Of a stretch of 12,259 nucleotides of DNA, positions 1 to 8,146 are shown piece after piece. The stretch comes from Isohypsibius dastychi (taxonomy: Eukaryota; Tardigrada; Eutardigrada; Parachela; Isohypsibiidae): assembly GCA_034696485.1 (NCBI GenBank), contig JAQIWT010001135.1, forward strand, positions 1-12,259, written 5' to 3'. The notes under the pieces were generated by a model. That model had not been told where the DNA came from, did not search any database, and was given only the letters and a program-made list of their open reading frames with translations. A program made the position numbers and the translations under genes. The first letter of the stretch is position 1. The number at the start of each line of letters is the position of its first letter.

Positions 1-480
1 GTTTGGGACACCGATCCAACCAAACAATTCAAGGCTTTCATCAAAAATCCTCGGCTAGCTGTTCGACGTTACATTCCGTCACCGGATTATATCCTCGCTG
101 TCACTCAGCAACGACAGCAGAAGACCGTGAAGTATCATATAAAACGTGTGGTGATGAGAGTGACGGATATTACCGAGGACATCCAATCAACCATAGTCAG
201 CAATCGAAACATTGGACAGTTACTCAAAATCATGTTAATTGATTTCGTGTCCAGCACAGCCTTTCATGGATCATCAAAAACGAATCCATTCAATTTCGAG
301 ACCTGAAAATTCCGACAGATGTCAGTTGAAGTCGACGGCCAGTCGCACCCGACTGGATCTGAACAAACTGACGGCATTGCCATCAAACAAAAGGGCTCCC
401 ATTGTGTTCTTTTTTTGGCCAACTCAACTCCGTCAATGACTTCCTGGCTTGTTGGTATCTCCTTTGTCTGGAAGTCATGA
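1..480 (+). pseudogene. 3' fragment of an F54H12.2-like (Maverick/Polinton-associated) protein
   Basis: Reading frame 1 is open from the left edge to a TGA at 304-306 and then open again, in the same frame, to a TGA at 478-480. The first 101 codons look strongly protein-like: a basic/hydrophobic beta-rich stretch, then a conserved-looking NPFNF motif (about codons 95-99), and the segment after the stop continues with VEVDG. This order resembles the F54H12.2-like family found in many invertebrate genomes; I recall that family as belonging to Maverick/Polinton elements and as a probable capsid-type (jelly-roll) protein, but that link is from memory and not shown here. The stop after NPFNF and the loss of clear similarity past about codon 125 mark it as broken. 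The N-terminal part lies outside the window. No integrase, polymerase B, ATPase or cysteine protease of such an element was recognised nearby. Confidence 0.55.
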
Positions 481-706
481 GCATCCGACCCGCAAGCTTC
501 ACATGCGGCAACACGGGCATCCAGAATGATCTACAGGACAACTCGACTGAAATCCAACTTGACAAACTCAAAATCCATAATTCCTCACTTGACTGTAGTC
601 TTGGGGTCTTCCAGAGTGGCAGCAGTGTTAACCAGAACCATTGAAGTGATCGCAGCTTAAATTTAGAATAAAAAATGAGATCTAATCTGCCTCAACATTT
701 TTCAGA

Positions 707-880
707 TCAAGAAGGGTACCCTTGTTGGATTTTATATTTGGGGGAATACTTCCAGCCATCTTCAATCACAGTGAAACAATCCTTCAATTCATCATTCGAT
801 AATAAAACACCACCAACTTGATTAAAGTCACCATTGTTGATCATAACATCAAACCAGTCTTCACCATAAAAATCATACAT
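707..880 (-). CDS. Small ORF, 57 residues, unknown
   Basis: A complete ATG-to-TGA frame (ATG at 880-878, TGA at 709-707). The predicted peptide is acidic and aromatic, starting MYDFYGEDWFDVM and ending KIQQGYPS, with a composition more like a folded small protein or protein fragment than random translation. An in-frame TGA lies just upstream of the ATG, so the start cannot move far unless a splice site is used. It lies 26 bases downstream of another minus-strand ORF (1125-907). I do not recognise a family. It could be a surviving exon or C-terminal piece of a decayed gene, or chance. Confidence 0.35.
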   Translation of the reverse strand: MYDFYGEDWFDVMINNGDFNQVGGVLLSNDELKDCFTVIEDGWKYSPKYKIQQGYPS

Positions 881-906
881 TTTTGAAAATCACAGCGAAT
901 GAATAT

Positions 907-1125
907 TCAACCAACTCGACTGGTCATTATATTCCCATATGGCAAGTGAGAAGTAACTCGCAGGTGGTCGGTGTGTGACTGGTAACTGATAAATGTGTTC
1001 GAAACAAATTGAATTGTATCGGAAACGGTCGGGATGCACTTGTCAGCACCACGAACTGGTCGGGCCTCGCCACCCTTCAGCTCACTCATCATGCTATTCA
1101 AGAACAATATCAACCAAAGCTGCAT
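907..1125 (-). CDS. Small ORF, 72 residues, unknown
   Basis: An ATG-initiated frame of 72 codons. The start is hydrophobic (MQLWLILFLN), followed by two further Met codons (residues 12 and 13) and a mixed-charge region, ending NIMTSRVG. The first ten residues could be a short signal or membrane anchor, but the hydrophobic run is short. It lies directly upstream of the 57-residue ORF at 880-707 on the same strand. Its 5' part overlaps a plus-strand ORF (1034-1429), so at most one of the two is likely real here. No family recognised. Confidence 0.22.
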   Translation of the reverse strand: MQLWLILFLNSMMSELKGGEARPVRGADKCIPTVSDTIQFVSNTFISYQSHTDHLRVTSHLPYGNIMTSRVG

Positions 1126-1429
1126 GGAATATAACCAGGATGTCTACCGGCCAAGGGGAAGATGTGTTTGGACAATTCGCCACTTTTCGTGGAGTGACTA
1201 TCCCACTCATTCATCATTCACTGGTAAAAAGTTACTCGAAACCCGTCTTGTCTGTAACTACGTTCGGTTTCCGTATCTCCCGATTAGAAAAATATCTTTG
1301 ATCTTATTTCGCTGGAAGAAACGAAGGAGCGACCACTTAGGAGAAGATAATATCGCCGGTCTCCCGGAGCTGAAACCATTTTATCCGCTCATGGTTTTTC
1401 CTGGATCTTTTGCCCTCAGTGAAACCTGA
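1034..1429 (+). CDS. ORF of 131 residues, unknown
   Basis: ATG-initiated and open for 131 codons to a TGA at 1427-1429. The peptide is basic and rich in Phe, Leu, Pro and Arg, with a strongly basic patch (RWKKRRSDH, in the second half). No motif, signal peptide or clear membrane segment was recognised. A second plus frame (993-1301) is also open across much of the same stretch, which suggests low stop density more than clear coding selection. Listed because it is the longest ATG-initiated frame in the first 2 kb; it may be chance or a remnant of the same mobile element as the left-edge fragment. Confidence 0.18.
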   Translation: MHLSAPRTGRASPPFSSLIMLFKNNINQSCMEYNQDVYRPRGRCVWTIRHFSWSDYPTHSSFTGKKLLETRLVCNYVRFPYLPIRKISLILFRWKKRRSDHLGEDNIAGLPELKPFYPLMVFPGSFALSET

Positions 1430-1647
1430 ACCAACTAAAAGCGCCTTTTTTATCGATCATCCCGGAAAAATTTCCATTGTCGGGTTGCCCGGAAGTCTTG
1501 CCTAGAGTTGTTCTTCTGAATAATCTAATGACGGCACCAGGTGACTTCCGACTGTCGTCATCCTAGCCACTGGCTCGTCTTTCATGAGTCGAAATGCTCG
1601 AGCGTGATTTGTTGTGGTTTTTCTCTGTTTGAGTCCTTTCAATATTT

Positions 1648-1923
1648 ATGGACCAGCTCAATCCCGACTCGCAACATTTCGCCTGTGATTCGTGTGGATT
1701 TCAAGCAAAGAAAGCTCATTGATTTGCCAAACATCGACGGAAAGCTGTCTGCCAGAAAGTCCGAATCAAACGCAACAAGCTTTCTCAGCAGGCATCTCAA
1801 CCAGCTTCCCAGTCCATTCAGATCAGCCTATGCAGTTCCCCTGCAAAGCTTCAGACACGAGGGGACTACAACGCATTTTGCTACCGAAGCTTGCGAAGAT
1901 TCGAAGGACCATCTCACCGATAA
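1648..1923 (+). pseudogene. Short zinc-finger-like ORF broken by one stop
   Basis: From the ATG at 1648 the frame runs to TAA at 1921-1923 (91 codons) with one internal TGA at 1720-1722. Codons 11-33 read FACDSCGFQAKKAH, the stop, then FAKHRRKAVC. The spacing Cys-x2-Cys, then His, His and Cys, together with the aromatic before the first Cys, looks like a single C2H2/C2HC zinc finger whose helix is interrupted by the stop. Downstream is a basic, Ser/Gln-rich tail. Zinc fingers of this size usually bind nucleic acid. An in-frame TGA lies shortly upstream of the ATG, so this start is natural. Two other frames across the region (1541-1936 and 1692-1940) are open but lack any motif and look like shadows. 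Confidence 0.35.
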
Positions 1924-2529
1924 TCTTCAGTTCTAGATAATTTGCCCACATTCTTCACCCCATTTAACTGTGATCGGTCTTGTTTCACATTGTTTTTCAT
2001 CATTACTTCATTGAACTGCGCTTTGAAGAGCCAGTCAACTCAGAATTCATGAAACTGATAAACATTACCAAACACAGTAATCGGTCGTTATGAAATGGAT
2101 CTCGGCGACAGCCGAGTTTCCAATCAAGATATTGAAAGTGAGAGTTGAAAAAACACCACGTCATGGCAGCATTCATACATTAAAACATGAGCTTCACATT
2201 CTCATAACACTGAATTGGCAAGAAAGCCGTTAAAACACCATGGAGCACAGGGAACGACCTTGGTTGTACAACCAAAGTCCAAATCCCGCAAGTTACACTA
2301 TTTTGCGATCGGATGGGGTTGCCCCACCCAATTTCACTTGAATTTCACAAGTTCATCAGGCGAATTATAACAGAATACCACATGGAACACAAAAACCTAC
2401 AAAACAAGCAGGATTACATAAACATTACAGAAAAAACAACGCGGATATATTGAAAACTAGAGTCTACAAGTACCTGCAACAAAAACAGAGTTATACACAT
2501 ACTAAAGAAGATACAGACTAGCACTTAAT
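1924..2529. other. Gene-free stretch
   Basis: I see no convincing coding frame on either strand over these 600 bases. It contains a perfect 16-bp palindrome at 2260-2275 and a small GGGG-x3-CCCC hairpin near 2315. The right end is the 3' flank of the minus-strand gene at 2530-4689; no AATAAA in the minus orientation was found in the first 150 bases after its last stop. Confidence 0.5.
2260..2275. repeat. Perfect 16-bp palindrome
   Basis: TTGGTTGTACAACCAA is its own reverse complement, 8+8 with no spacer. It sits in otherwise featureless sequence. It could be a dimeric protein binding site or chance; nothing nearby decides this. Confidence 0.6.
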
Positions 2530-2576
2530 TCAAAGTTCATGCTCACGCCTCTTTGGAGGGCGAGTTACAACAGCAG

Positions 2577-2612
2577 GTTTAACCTTCTTGGCGAGTTTAA
2601 CCTTCTTGACTG
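2577..2612 (-). repeat. Two 18-bp tandem units encoding Lys-Val repeats
   Basis: Units at 2577-2594 and 2595-2612 share 14 leading bases, and a weaker third unit follows at about 2613. In the minus-strand gene they encode VKxVKKVKLAKKVKP, a basic tail of the kind that binds nucleic acid or acts in nuclear localisation. A unit of six codons can expand or contract without shifting the frame. Confidence 0.6.
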
Positions 2613-3894
2613 TTTTAACACCCTTGGGGCTCGTCTTCTTCTTCGATTGCACACTAGGTTCGACAATTTGTAAATCGAGAGCCCGGTAACGGGCACTGAA
2701 ATGCTGTTCGAAACCAGCCATAGTCCTAAACTCAGCAAACCACTTCTCCCTTCGGGATATACTTTCTCAATTATCAAACTTTGCTCGGAACCGGTCAAAA
2801 TCACGCAGAGCAGAGTCGACACATTCGAAAACTGAAAGACCGCTTTGCCTGAGTTAAGAAATCACCAAACGCTCAAGTGCCATAACCCAGATCTGACACG
2901 TGTACATCAATTCAAGAGGTTTTTTTTTCCAATTATTCATATGCCACTCGATTTCTTTAGGTTTCATACCAATTAGTTTCAGAAACTGACTGTGGGATAA
3001 CAATTTCTGCTCAGTTTTGAAATAGTTCTTGAAAGTCTCGGTATTTTGGACAAGAAATCCAAGAATTACATCCATATCTTGCTGCGACATCTTGCTCGAG
3101 TCGAAAACAATCAACTGGGTCACACCACCCTGAGTCGCAAAAATACACAACGAAGCATGCAAGCCACCTCCACTAACAGGAGTTATCTTAGGGAGTAGCA
3201 CTACACCGGGTGGAAAAAAAGCATCGACTAACTGAGGATAGTTCTTAGCAGGCCTACAGCCCTTACGTATGGTGGCTAAACTGAGTTTTAGAATGCCAGT
3301 CTTTTTCTCATCTTTACCACACTCCTGCTCATCTTGAAAGGTAGTATGGGCAAACACAGTAACGGGGAGAGCAGGGGGAGAATTTATTTGTTCTACAAGA
3401 GTAGCACTCACCTGACTCAGGATCATGAACGATGGAGGTTCTATCGAGACCTTGGAGATGGCGTAGGTGTCATGCTCCTCAGGACAGTGCTTGCAGCAGT
3501 CGATGCATCCATAAAACTCCCTGATGTTATGAAAATGCAGCTCGTAATCCATTGAGAAAGCCATGGGGGCATAAACTCCTGGTGGAGCCACCAGAAACCG
3601 CTTATCCCTCAACGTCCAACAGATCACTGACAGAATATCATTCCTCAGCTCCAAAGGGCTGACAACCTGGAAGGCAGAAGGAGTATAACATTGAAGACTA
3701 TTTAAAAGCTGCTCAGGAAAACTAGGCTCTACGCAGCCTTTCACCACAAAAGCATCCTTCATGTTGTTCCGTTTCTCGCCGCAAGTGTGCTCGTAGTGAC
3801 CGCCAACAACAGCAATGTGATTCATATTATCCGAGCAGAAAAACTGCACTCTGAAGCCACAAGCTGGGGAAGTCTGCTTAGGATTACAGACGAG

Positions 3895-3954
3895 CTAAAG
3901 ATGCAAAAACGTTCAGAAAAAGACGAAAACAAACTTGAAAAAGTGAAACCCTAC
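3895..3954 (-). other. Probable 60-base intron of the minus-strand gene
   Basis: On the minus strand the donor is TTGGAG|GTAGGG and the acceptor GCATCTTTAG|CTCG, with a T-rich middle. The cut is between codons on both sides (phase 0), so the preceding NIFEIKSLE joins directly to LVCNPKQTS. The intron carries in-frame TGA and TAG. An alternative acceptor (CTAAGCAG) 21 bases further on also keeps the frame and would remove seven residues. Confidence 0.6.
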
Positions 3955-4336
3955 CTCCAAACTTTTGATCTCAAAGATATTTCGACGATCCGGGTCCGTT
4001 TGGTATTCTTCCTGTTGAATACACTTAACATCATACCCCTGTAGGGTCAGCAAGTACACCTCGTGAACTAAATGAGCGAAACTCTCAAAATTTGAGTCCA
4101 TCCCCAGTGTTGGCTCGTCGAAGCACACGTCGTTGGAGTCTGCGCCACAATGGAGCTGATACTTTACACCCCGACGAGCAATCAACATGAGGAATCCAAT
4201 ACTGGCGTCAATCTTGTCCAAGACTTCCGCCGAATAGTGGTGCTTGGAGAGTTCCGTTCGAAACAGACGACAGATCGGCTGAACTGAATGGCTGACGTAG
4301 GGAACGCTTCAACGAGCAATTTTTGCAACATACATC

Positions 4337-4489
4337 CTACAAACAAAGAGAACAATAAATTATTCGAAAAGAAAACAAGCAAGAAACGAAAATTAAATTA
4401 AAACAGGGATGTGGGTCGCCGAGGAGAGACCGTCACTCAAAACCACAACACTGACCAGGAATGTGGTCTCCACCTGCTCAAACTCCTAC
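4337..4489 (-). other. Probable intron of the minus-strand gene (153 bases)
   Basis: On the minus strand the donor reads ACAG|GTAGGA and the acceptor is a pyrimidine-rich run ending TTTGTTTGTAG|GATG. The split codon (AG + G) gives Arg and connects the frame of the 4689-4490 block to that of the 4336-3955 block. The length is a multiple of three, but the intron begins with an in-frame TAG, so retention would stop translation at once. Confidence 0.5.
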
Positions 4490-4570
4490 CTGTGATTCTC
4501 CGAGTATCTATTAAGATAACTCAATGGGACACCACGTAGGGATGAGGGATGGAAGATGCGACAGAGATTT

Positions 4571-4930
4571 AAAAAAATGAAAAAAGTCAGAAAATTCCAA
4601 CCTCCGACAATAGCCTTCAAGTGGTCCTTCAACCACTTCCTGGGCCAGAAACCAGCATGAAACTCATCATCAAAACAGAAACAAACTATCTAAAGCAATT
4701 CGAAGTGAAGACTCGAACCAAAAATAAAAAAAAACACAACTTGAAAAATTAAAGAAAATTGCTAAAATTCCCATTTTTGACAAAAGCCTACAAGTCTCTC
4801 TACAACCACGTCTTTGGCCAAAAACTAGCATTGACTTTATCACCAGAGTACAAGCGAATTATCTGGACTAGTTTGGAGTGAAGACTCGAGCTACAAATTA
4901 GGAAAAACACAACTTATTTAATTAATGAAA
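4571..4930 (-). repeat. Diverged tandem duplication, 173-bp period (exon-like unit)
   Basis: The block 4591-4740 aligns without gaps to 4764-4913 at about 71% identity by hand count (107 of 150), an offset of 173 bases; similarity fades on both sides. On the minus strand both copies read SSLH, then FWP-x2-WL, in the homologous frame. The copy at 4764-4913 keeps an acceptor-like TTTGTAG before the SSLH block and an intact first half (LVQIIRLYSGDK), but has two TAG codons in its second half. The copy at 4591-4740 has TTTGG where the acceptor should be and a TAG in its first half, but an open second half that runs into exon block 1 of the minus-strand gene. This looks like an old duplication of a 5' exon with its flanking intron. 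Confidence 0.65.
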
Positions 4931-5230
4931 ACTCACAAAAGTGAAAGTGAAAAACAGATTCGATCAACATAGCGTTGTCAAAATGTCTTACAATCGAAAT
5001 GCAAGACTGAAATTTGACATCAAACTACAGCATACAGAACTCAAACACCTTCGCTCATTGAAAACTCACAGACAGATTGAAGTAAACCTAAGAAAAGATG
5101 CGGGAAATAAGGACGAAGAAGCTTCAGGTCACTGCCTGGATCCCGTCAAACGGATCGACAGCCTCACGGCTGACGGCATGCTTCGCCTTACTTCACCCAG
5201 AACACCGAAGTCCCTCAACAAAAACATGAT
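4931..5230. other. Spacer before the reverse transcriptase remnant
   Basis: One plus frame is open here from a GTG at 4941 to 5249 (102 codons, basic, no recognised motif). It is out of frame with the reverse transcriptase that follows and has no ATG near its beginning. It may hold the worn 5' portion of that element; I cannot support more. Confidence 0.3.
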
Positions 5231-6737
5231 TTGTACGACCATGAAGTAGCAGAAACTGAGAGTGAGAGCTGTGGAGACACTTTAGAAAACTTCATTTTCT
5301 TTATAACTTTTACCGAAATCCGTGAAACCTCTGAGCGTTTATGCACGTTGTTGTCGGCCCGGATCACCATCATGATCAAAGGAGATGTGGTGGAAGAAAA
5401 TTGGCCAGTTTTGTATGGGGCGACTTTGACAGCTTTGAGCAAGAAAGGTGGTGGAATCCGTCCTATCGCTGTTGGTATTACCGTACTTCGTCTTGCAGAG
5501 AGAGTCGTCAGTCTTCGAGTTATGGAAAAGATGGGCAAATGTTTACGACCGACACAACTTCCAGAGGAGGCGCTTAAGCGGCTGTCCATGCAACGCGCAG
5601 TGTGATTTCGTCTGCCAGTTCCATCACAGCTCTGGTCAAACTGGATTCGTCATGACCGTATGCTAGATGCCGTGAAATCAAGCATACCGGAATGCTTCGA
5701 CATGATCTCACAAATGTATCGTAAAGCAACCCACTTGTTTTTCGGCGGTTGTCTACTGGAATCGGCGACGGGAGTTCATCAGGGTGATCCACTTGGTCCA
5801 CTGTTATTCAGCATCGTCATATACGGTCTGACGTAAAAGTTGAATTCAAAGTTCAACTGCTAGAATCTTGATGACGGGACTGTTTGTGATGAACCACACA
5901 CTGTCATGCGTGATCTTCAGTTGGTGATTGAGGAGGGCATCAACGTGGGACTAGAACTCAACAGTTCGAGATCAGAAATCCTCGTATTTGGTGGAACTTT
6001 GGAAGAGCGGAAGGAAGCGATAGCTTTGATCAAAAGCATTTCGTCGGACATTTCGGTCCCGAATAAGACTGTTTTAACTTTTCGTGGCTCGCCTCTTAAG
6101 GACGAAGCTATTCCATTCTCCATGGAGGAGAAAACCTCTAACGTGAAGGTGAAACTCCTAACGTCTCGACTGGAAGTGCTCTCTGCCCACCAAGCACTGT
6201 TCATCCTCGGGAATTGTCTGAACTTACCGAAAGTGCTCTACGTGCTCAGAACCTGTCCAGCTTACCGATTTGACCATCAACTAGTGGACTTTTATGAAGT
6301 CATTCGATTGTCTCTTTCCAGAATTTTGAACACCCAGGTCAATGGAAGAGCTTGGTCTCAAGCATCGATGCCCGTCAAAGATGGTAGCATCGGGATCGGA
6401 CGTGCTGAAGATATCGAACTTTCAGCCTATTTGGCTTCCATTTTCTCCGTTCGCAGTCTGATTTCCTTGATGTTACCAGAGTTTGACGTGGACTCTGTCG
6501 CATGAGGCCCAAAAATGATTTGGAGAAATCTCTCTAGTGTGGATGTGCCGTCTGTGGAGAATAAAGGCCATCAGCGGGATTGGGTCTCCCACTAGTAAAA
6601 GTGCGTCACGACCTTTCGATTGAGACAGCCAACGGAAAAAGCGCGTCTGCTGACACTGTCGACCCGAGAATTGGCTGAACGCTTTGCCGATCACTACTTT
6701 TGGAAACTTGCTTGATGGTTTCTGCAACTTGCGTATT
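5231..6737 (+). pseudogene. Reverse transcriptase remnant, non-LTR (LINE-like) type
   Basis: Frame 2 carries the family blocks in order: GATLTALSKKGGGIRPIAVG (about 5418-5477; the fingers block with the RPI motif); DRMLDAVKSSIPE (5654 on); HQGDPLGPLLFS (5777-5812; the conserved QGDPLSP-like block); NLDDGT (5864-5881; the catalytic xxDD box); LELNSSRSEIL (about 5950-5985; thumb side); and ENKGHQRDW (about 6558-6584). A block NWLNALPITTFG continues in another frame at 6669-6704. It would copy element RNA into DNA at the insertion site. It is dead: frame-2 stops at 5603, 5834, 5861, 6503, 6593 and 6596, and motif A (LVKLD, 5632-5646) lies in frame 1 and is followed by a deletion that removes the usual residues after the Asp. 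The Tyr of the catalytic box is Asn, and the codon before it is TAG. No endonuclease domain was recognised. I have not assigned a clade. Confidence 0.85.
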
Positions 6738-7377
6738 TTCGACTTAGAAGATGTCGAATAGATTTTCGTCAGTGTTTTCACCTTGTTGTTCTTGATTGAT
6801 TTGGTGTACCCCAATAAACTATTCCTTTGCCTGCTGCCTTGCAGTAGCATTGAAGGAGTGGGGCGTGAAACAGAAATTGAGAATGGATCTTGACCCGTGG
6901 CAGACACAGCCTACAGAGAGTAATTCATTGAAAAACCCGTGTTCTTCAATTTAAATTTAAATCCCGCTAAAGAAACTAGCTCAAGGCAAATGGAGTTCTA
7001 TACATTCAAAAATCAGTTTTTTTCAACCAAGTGGAGTCAGTCTTATTACATACCGAAACATACCTGATACCTGATTTTTGCAGACGATTTTTGAAGCTGT
7101 CACCATTGGAAACCGAAGCAAGAGCCGAGAGAGACGAGTTGTCATATTCCAGGTCTTACATAAGAGATATTGGGAATGTGTAAGTTCTTAAGAAAGAATG
7201 AAATACGTCGTATCTTGACCTTCAACTTTGATATTCACTAAAATCGTGTCACGACGAATCGTGTAATGCTACAGATTTTTAAAAGTTCGATCCCTGTCTC
7301 ACCCGTCTCAAATTTTCTGTCTACTTCCTTCAATCTCACGAATCAGAACCTTATCAGTTTTCTGAGCAAATACGCAG
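6738..7377 (+). other. Gene-poor stretch with one exon-like island at 7084-7179
   Basis: Most of these 640 bases show nothing I can name. A minus-strand frame (6907-6473) that enters the left end is the antisense of the reverse transcriptase. The one structured item is an open 96-base block at 7084-7179, flanked by TTTTTGCAG upstream and GTAAGT downstream, encoding 32 codons with a basic centre (NRSKSRERRVVIF). Both splice signals are near consensus and the block is an exact multiple of three, but no neighbouring exon was found. Confidence 0.25.
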
Positions 7378-8108
7378 CTATGTGCCCCTTTTCTCCAATG
7401 CGCCTGTGCCATGTTGGACAAAATTGCTAAAACACCACATGTTTTCAGAACCAGAGGTTTCTATGGCTTTCTGTTGTGGCTGGTTTTCAGTCTTGTGCTG
7501 AGAATTCTTCTGTTCCTCGGAGTTGGGTACGGACATTCTCCATTCAGTGCCAGTCACACCCCTTGTAATTGCTCGAGTAACATCCCAGCCACATGAATAT
7601 GTTTCGAACCGTTTTAACAAGTCTTCAGAACCAAATAAAGTATCAAACGATAATGACGTCAGATCGTGATCGTGATATTTGGTGAGAGCATCCTACACAG
7701 TCAACATTATCTGTGGCACCATAAAGGTGCGGAACTGTTTAACAGATTTGAGATAGTAAGCGCACTTTTTTTTGAGGCTGTGGTCCGCTTTCAACATTGG
7801 CAGCACGGACTTTTCCAAAATTTTGAAGATTTTCATCGACAGAACTGCGACAACGTAATTTTGAATAAAAAGAACTTCGATTTGAACCGAAAGTTTATTT
7901 TGTTTATTTTTTCCACTGATTCGATTTTGTTCAATTTCTTTCAACGAGTACAACAGAGGAATGTTCCTGAAGGCTTCATGAATGTTTCGACGCAATCGGC
8001 AAGTTCAACTTCTACAGTACTGCGGGGTCCCCGCTCGAAACGAGTCAATATAGGAAAATGTACGATGCCCCATTTCGCTGCCACATGCCATACAAGATCT
8101 TCGAAAAC
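7378..8108 (-). pseudogene. Possible decayed minus-strand coding region
   Basis: On the minus strand one frame is open from a TGA near 8005 to 7378 with a single TAG (7695-7693), about 206 codons in all. Its first part is Lys/Leu/Ile-rich (SMKIFKILEKSVLPMLKAD); the part after the stop is mixed (FETYSCGWDVTRAITRG, then a Gln/Asn/Glu-rich tail). Just upstream, another frame is open from 8108 to 7941 (55 codons, including WHVAAKWGIVHFPIL) and overlaps its start, as if one indel separated two halves of one gene. No ATG start and no family recognised. The opposite strand is open over 7666-8154 (162 codons, GTG start, Phe/His/Gln-rich); that composition is what an antisense reading of a Lys/Glu-rich gene gives, so I prefer the minus strand. 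This remains weak. Confidence 0.28.
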
Positions 8109-8140
8109 TCACTATGATTCCAGAGTACTTCAAAGTGGTT

Positions 8141-8146
8141 TTTATT
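8141..8146 (-). terminator. AATAAA polyadenylation signal for the 119-residue gene
   Basis: AATAAA on the minus strand, 107 bases beyond the stop codon of the ORF at 8612-8253. It is the first such hexamer downstream of that gene, at a usual distance for a short 3' untranslated region. Confidence 0.4.

Larger units (their letters stand above)
2530..4689 (-). pseudogene. Multi-exon gene of unknown function with three in-frame stops
   Basis: All blocks share one frame. Exon block 1 is open from just after a TAG (4692-4690) to 4490 and contains FHAGFWPRKWLKDHL. An intron (4489-4337) joins it to block 2 (4336-3955), and a 60-base intron (3954-3895) joins that to block 3 (3894-2530). Block 3 has an uninterrupted core of about 345 codons (to TAA 2856-2854) and then continues in frame, with one TGA (2769-2767), into a Lys-rich tail that ends in KRREHEL. 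A further TGA (4311-4309) lies in block 2. No frameshift is needed anywhere. The core is Cys-rich: CGF, then HYEHTC; later CIDCCKHC (at 3507-3484), EPPSFMIL and GGGLHASLCIF. The first set could be a degenerate FLYWCH/WRKY-type finger; the later Cys pairs followed by a PP-x-F-x-I-L strand faintly resemble the finger and palm of ubiquitin-specific peptidases, but the Cys box and His box are not visible. Function unknown; nearby transposons suggest it may itself be element-borne. The three stops argue for a recent pseudogene. Confidence 0.5.

Noticed and set aside
383-571. 62-codon minus-strand ORF over the left-edge fragment
   Set aside because: No motif; overlaps the frame that carries the protein-like plus-strand reading.
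3334-3555. 73-codon plus-strand ORF
   Set aside because: Antisense shadow of the uninterrupted minus-strand core.
5215-5589. 124-codon minus-strand ORF opposite the reverse transcriptase
   Set aside because: It is the antisense shadow of the frame that carries the GGGIRPIAVG block; no motif of its own.
5917-6204. 95-codon minus-strand ORF
   Set aside because: Antisense of the reverse transcriptase frame at 5906-6505.
6473-6907. 144-codon minus-strand ORF, basic and Ser-rich
   Set aside because: Its greater part overlaps the C-terminal blocks of the reverse transcriptase on the plus strand (ENKGHQRDW, NWLNALPITTFG), which explain the sequence better.
7255-7300. GTTCGATCC resembling the T-arm of a tRNA
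   Set aside because: No matching acceptor stem, D-arm or A box could be found upstream at the right distance.
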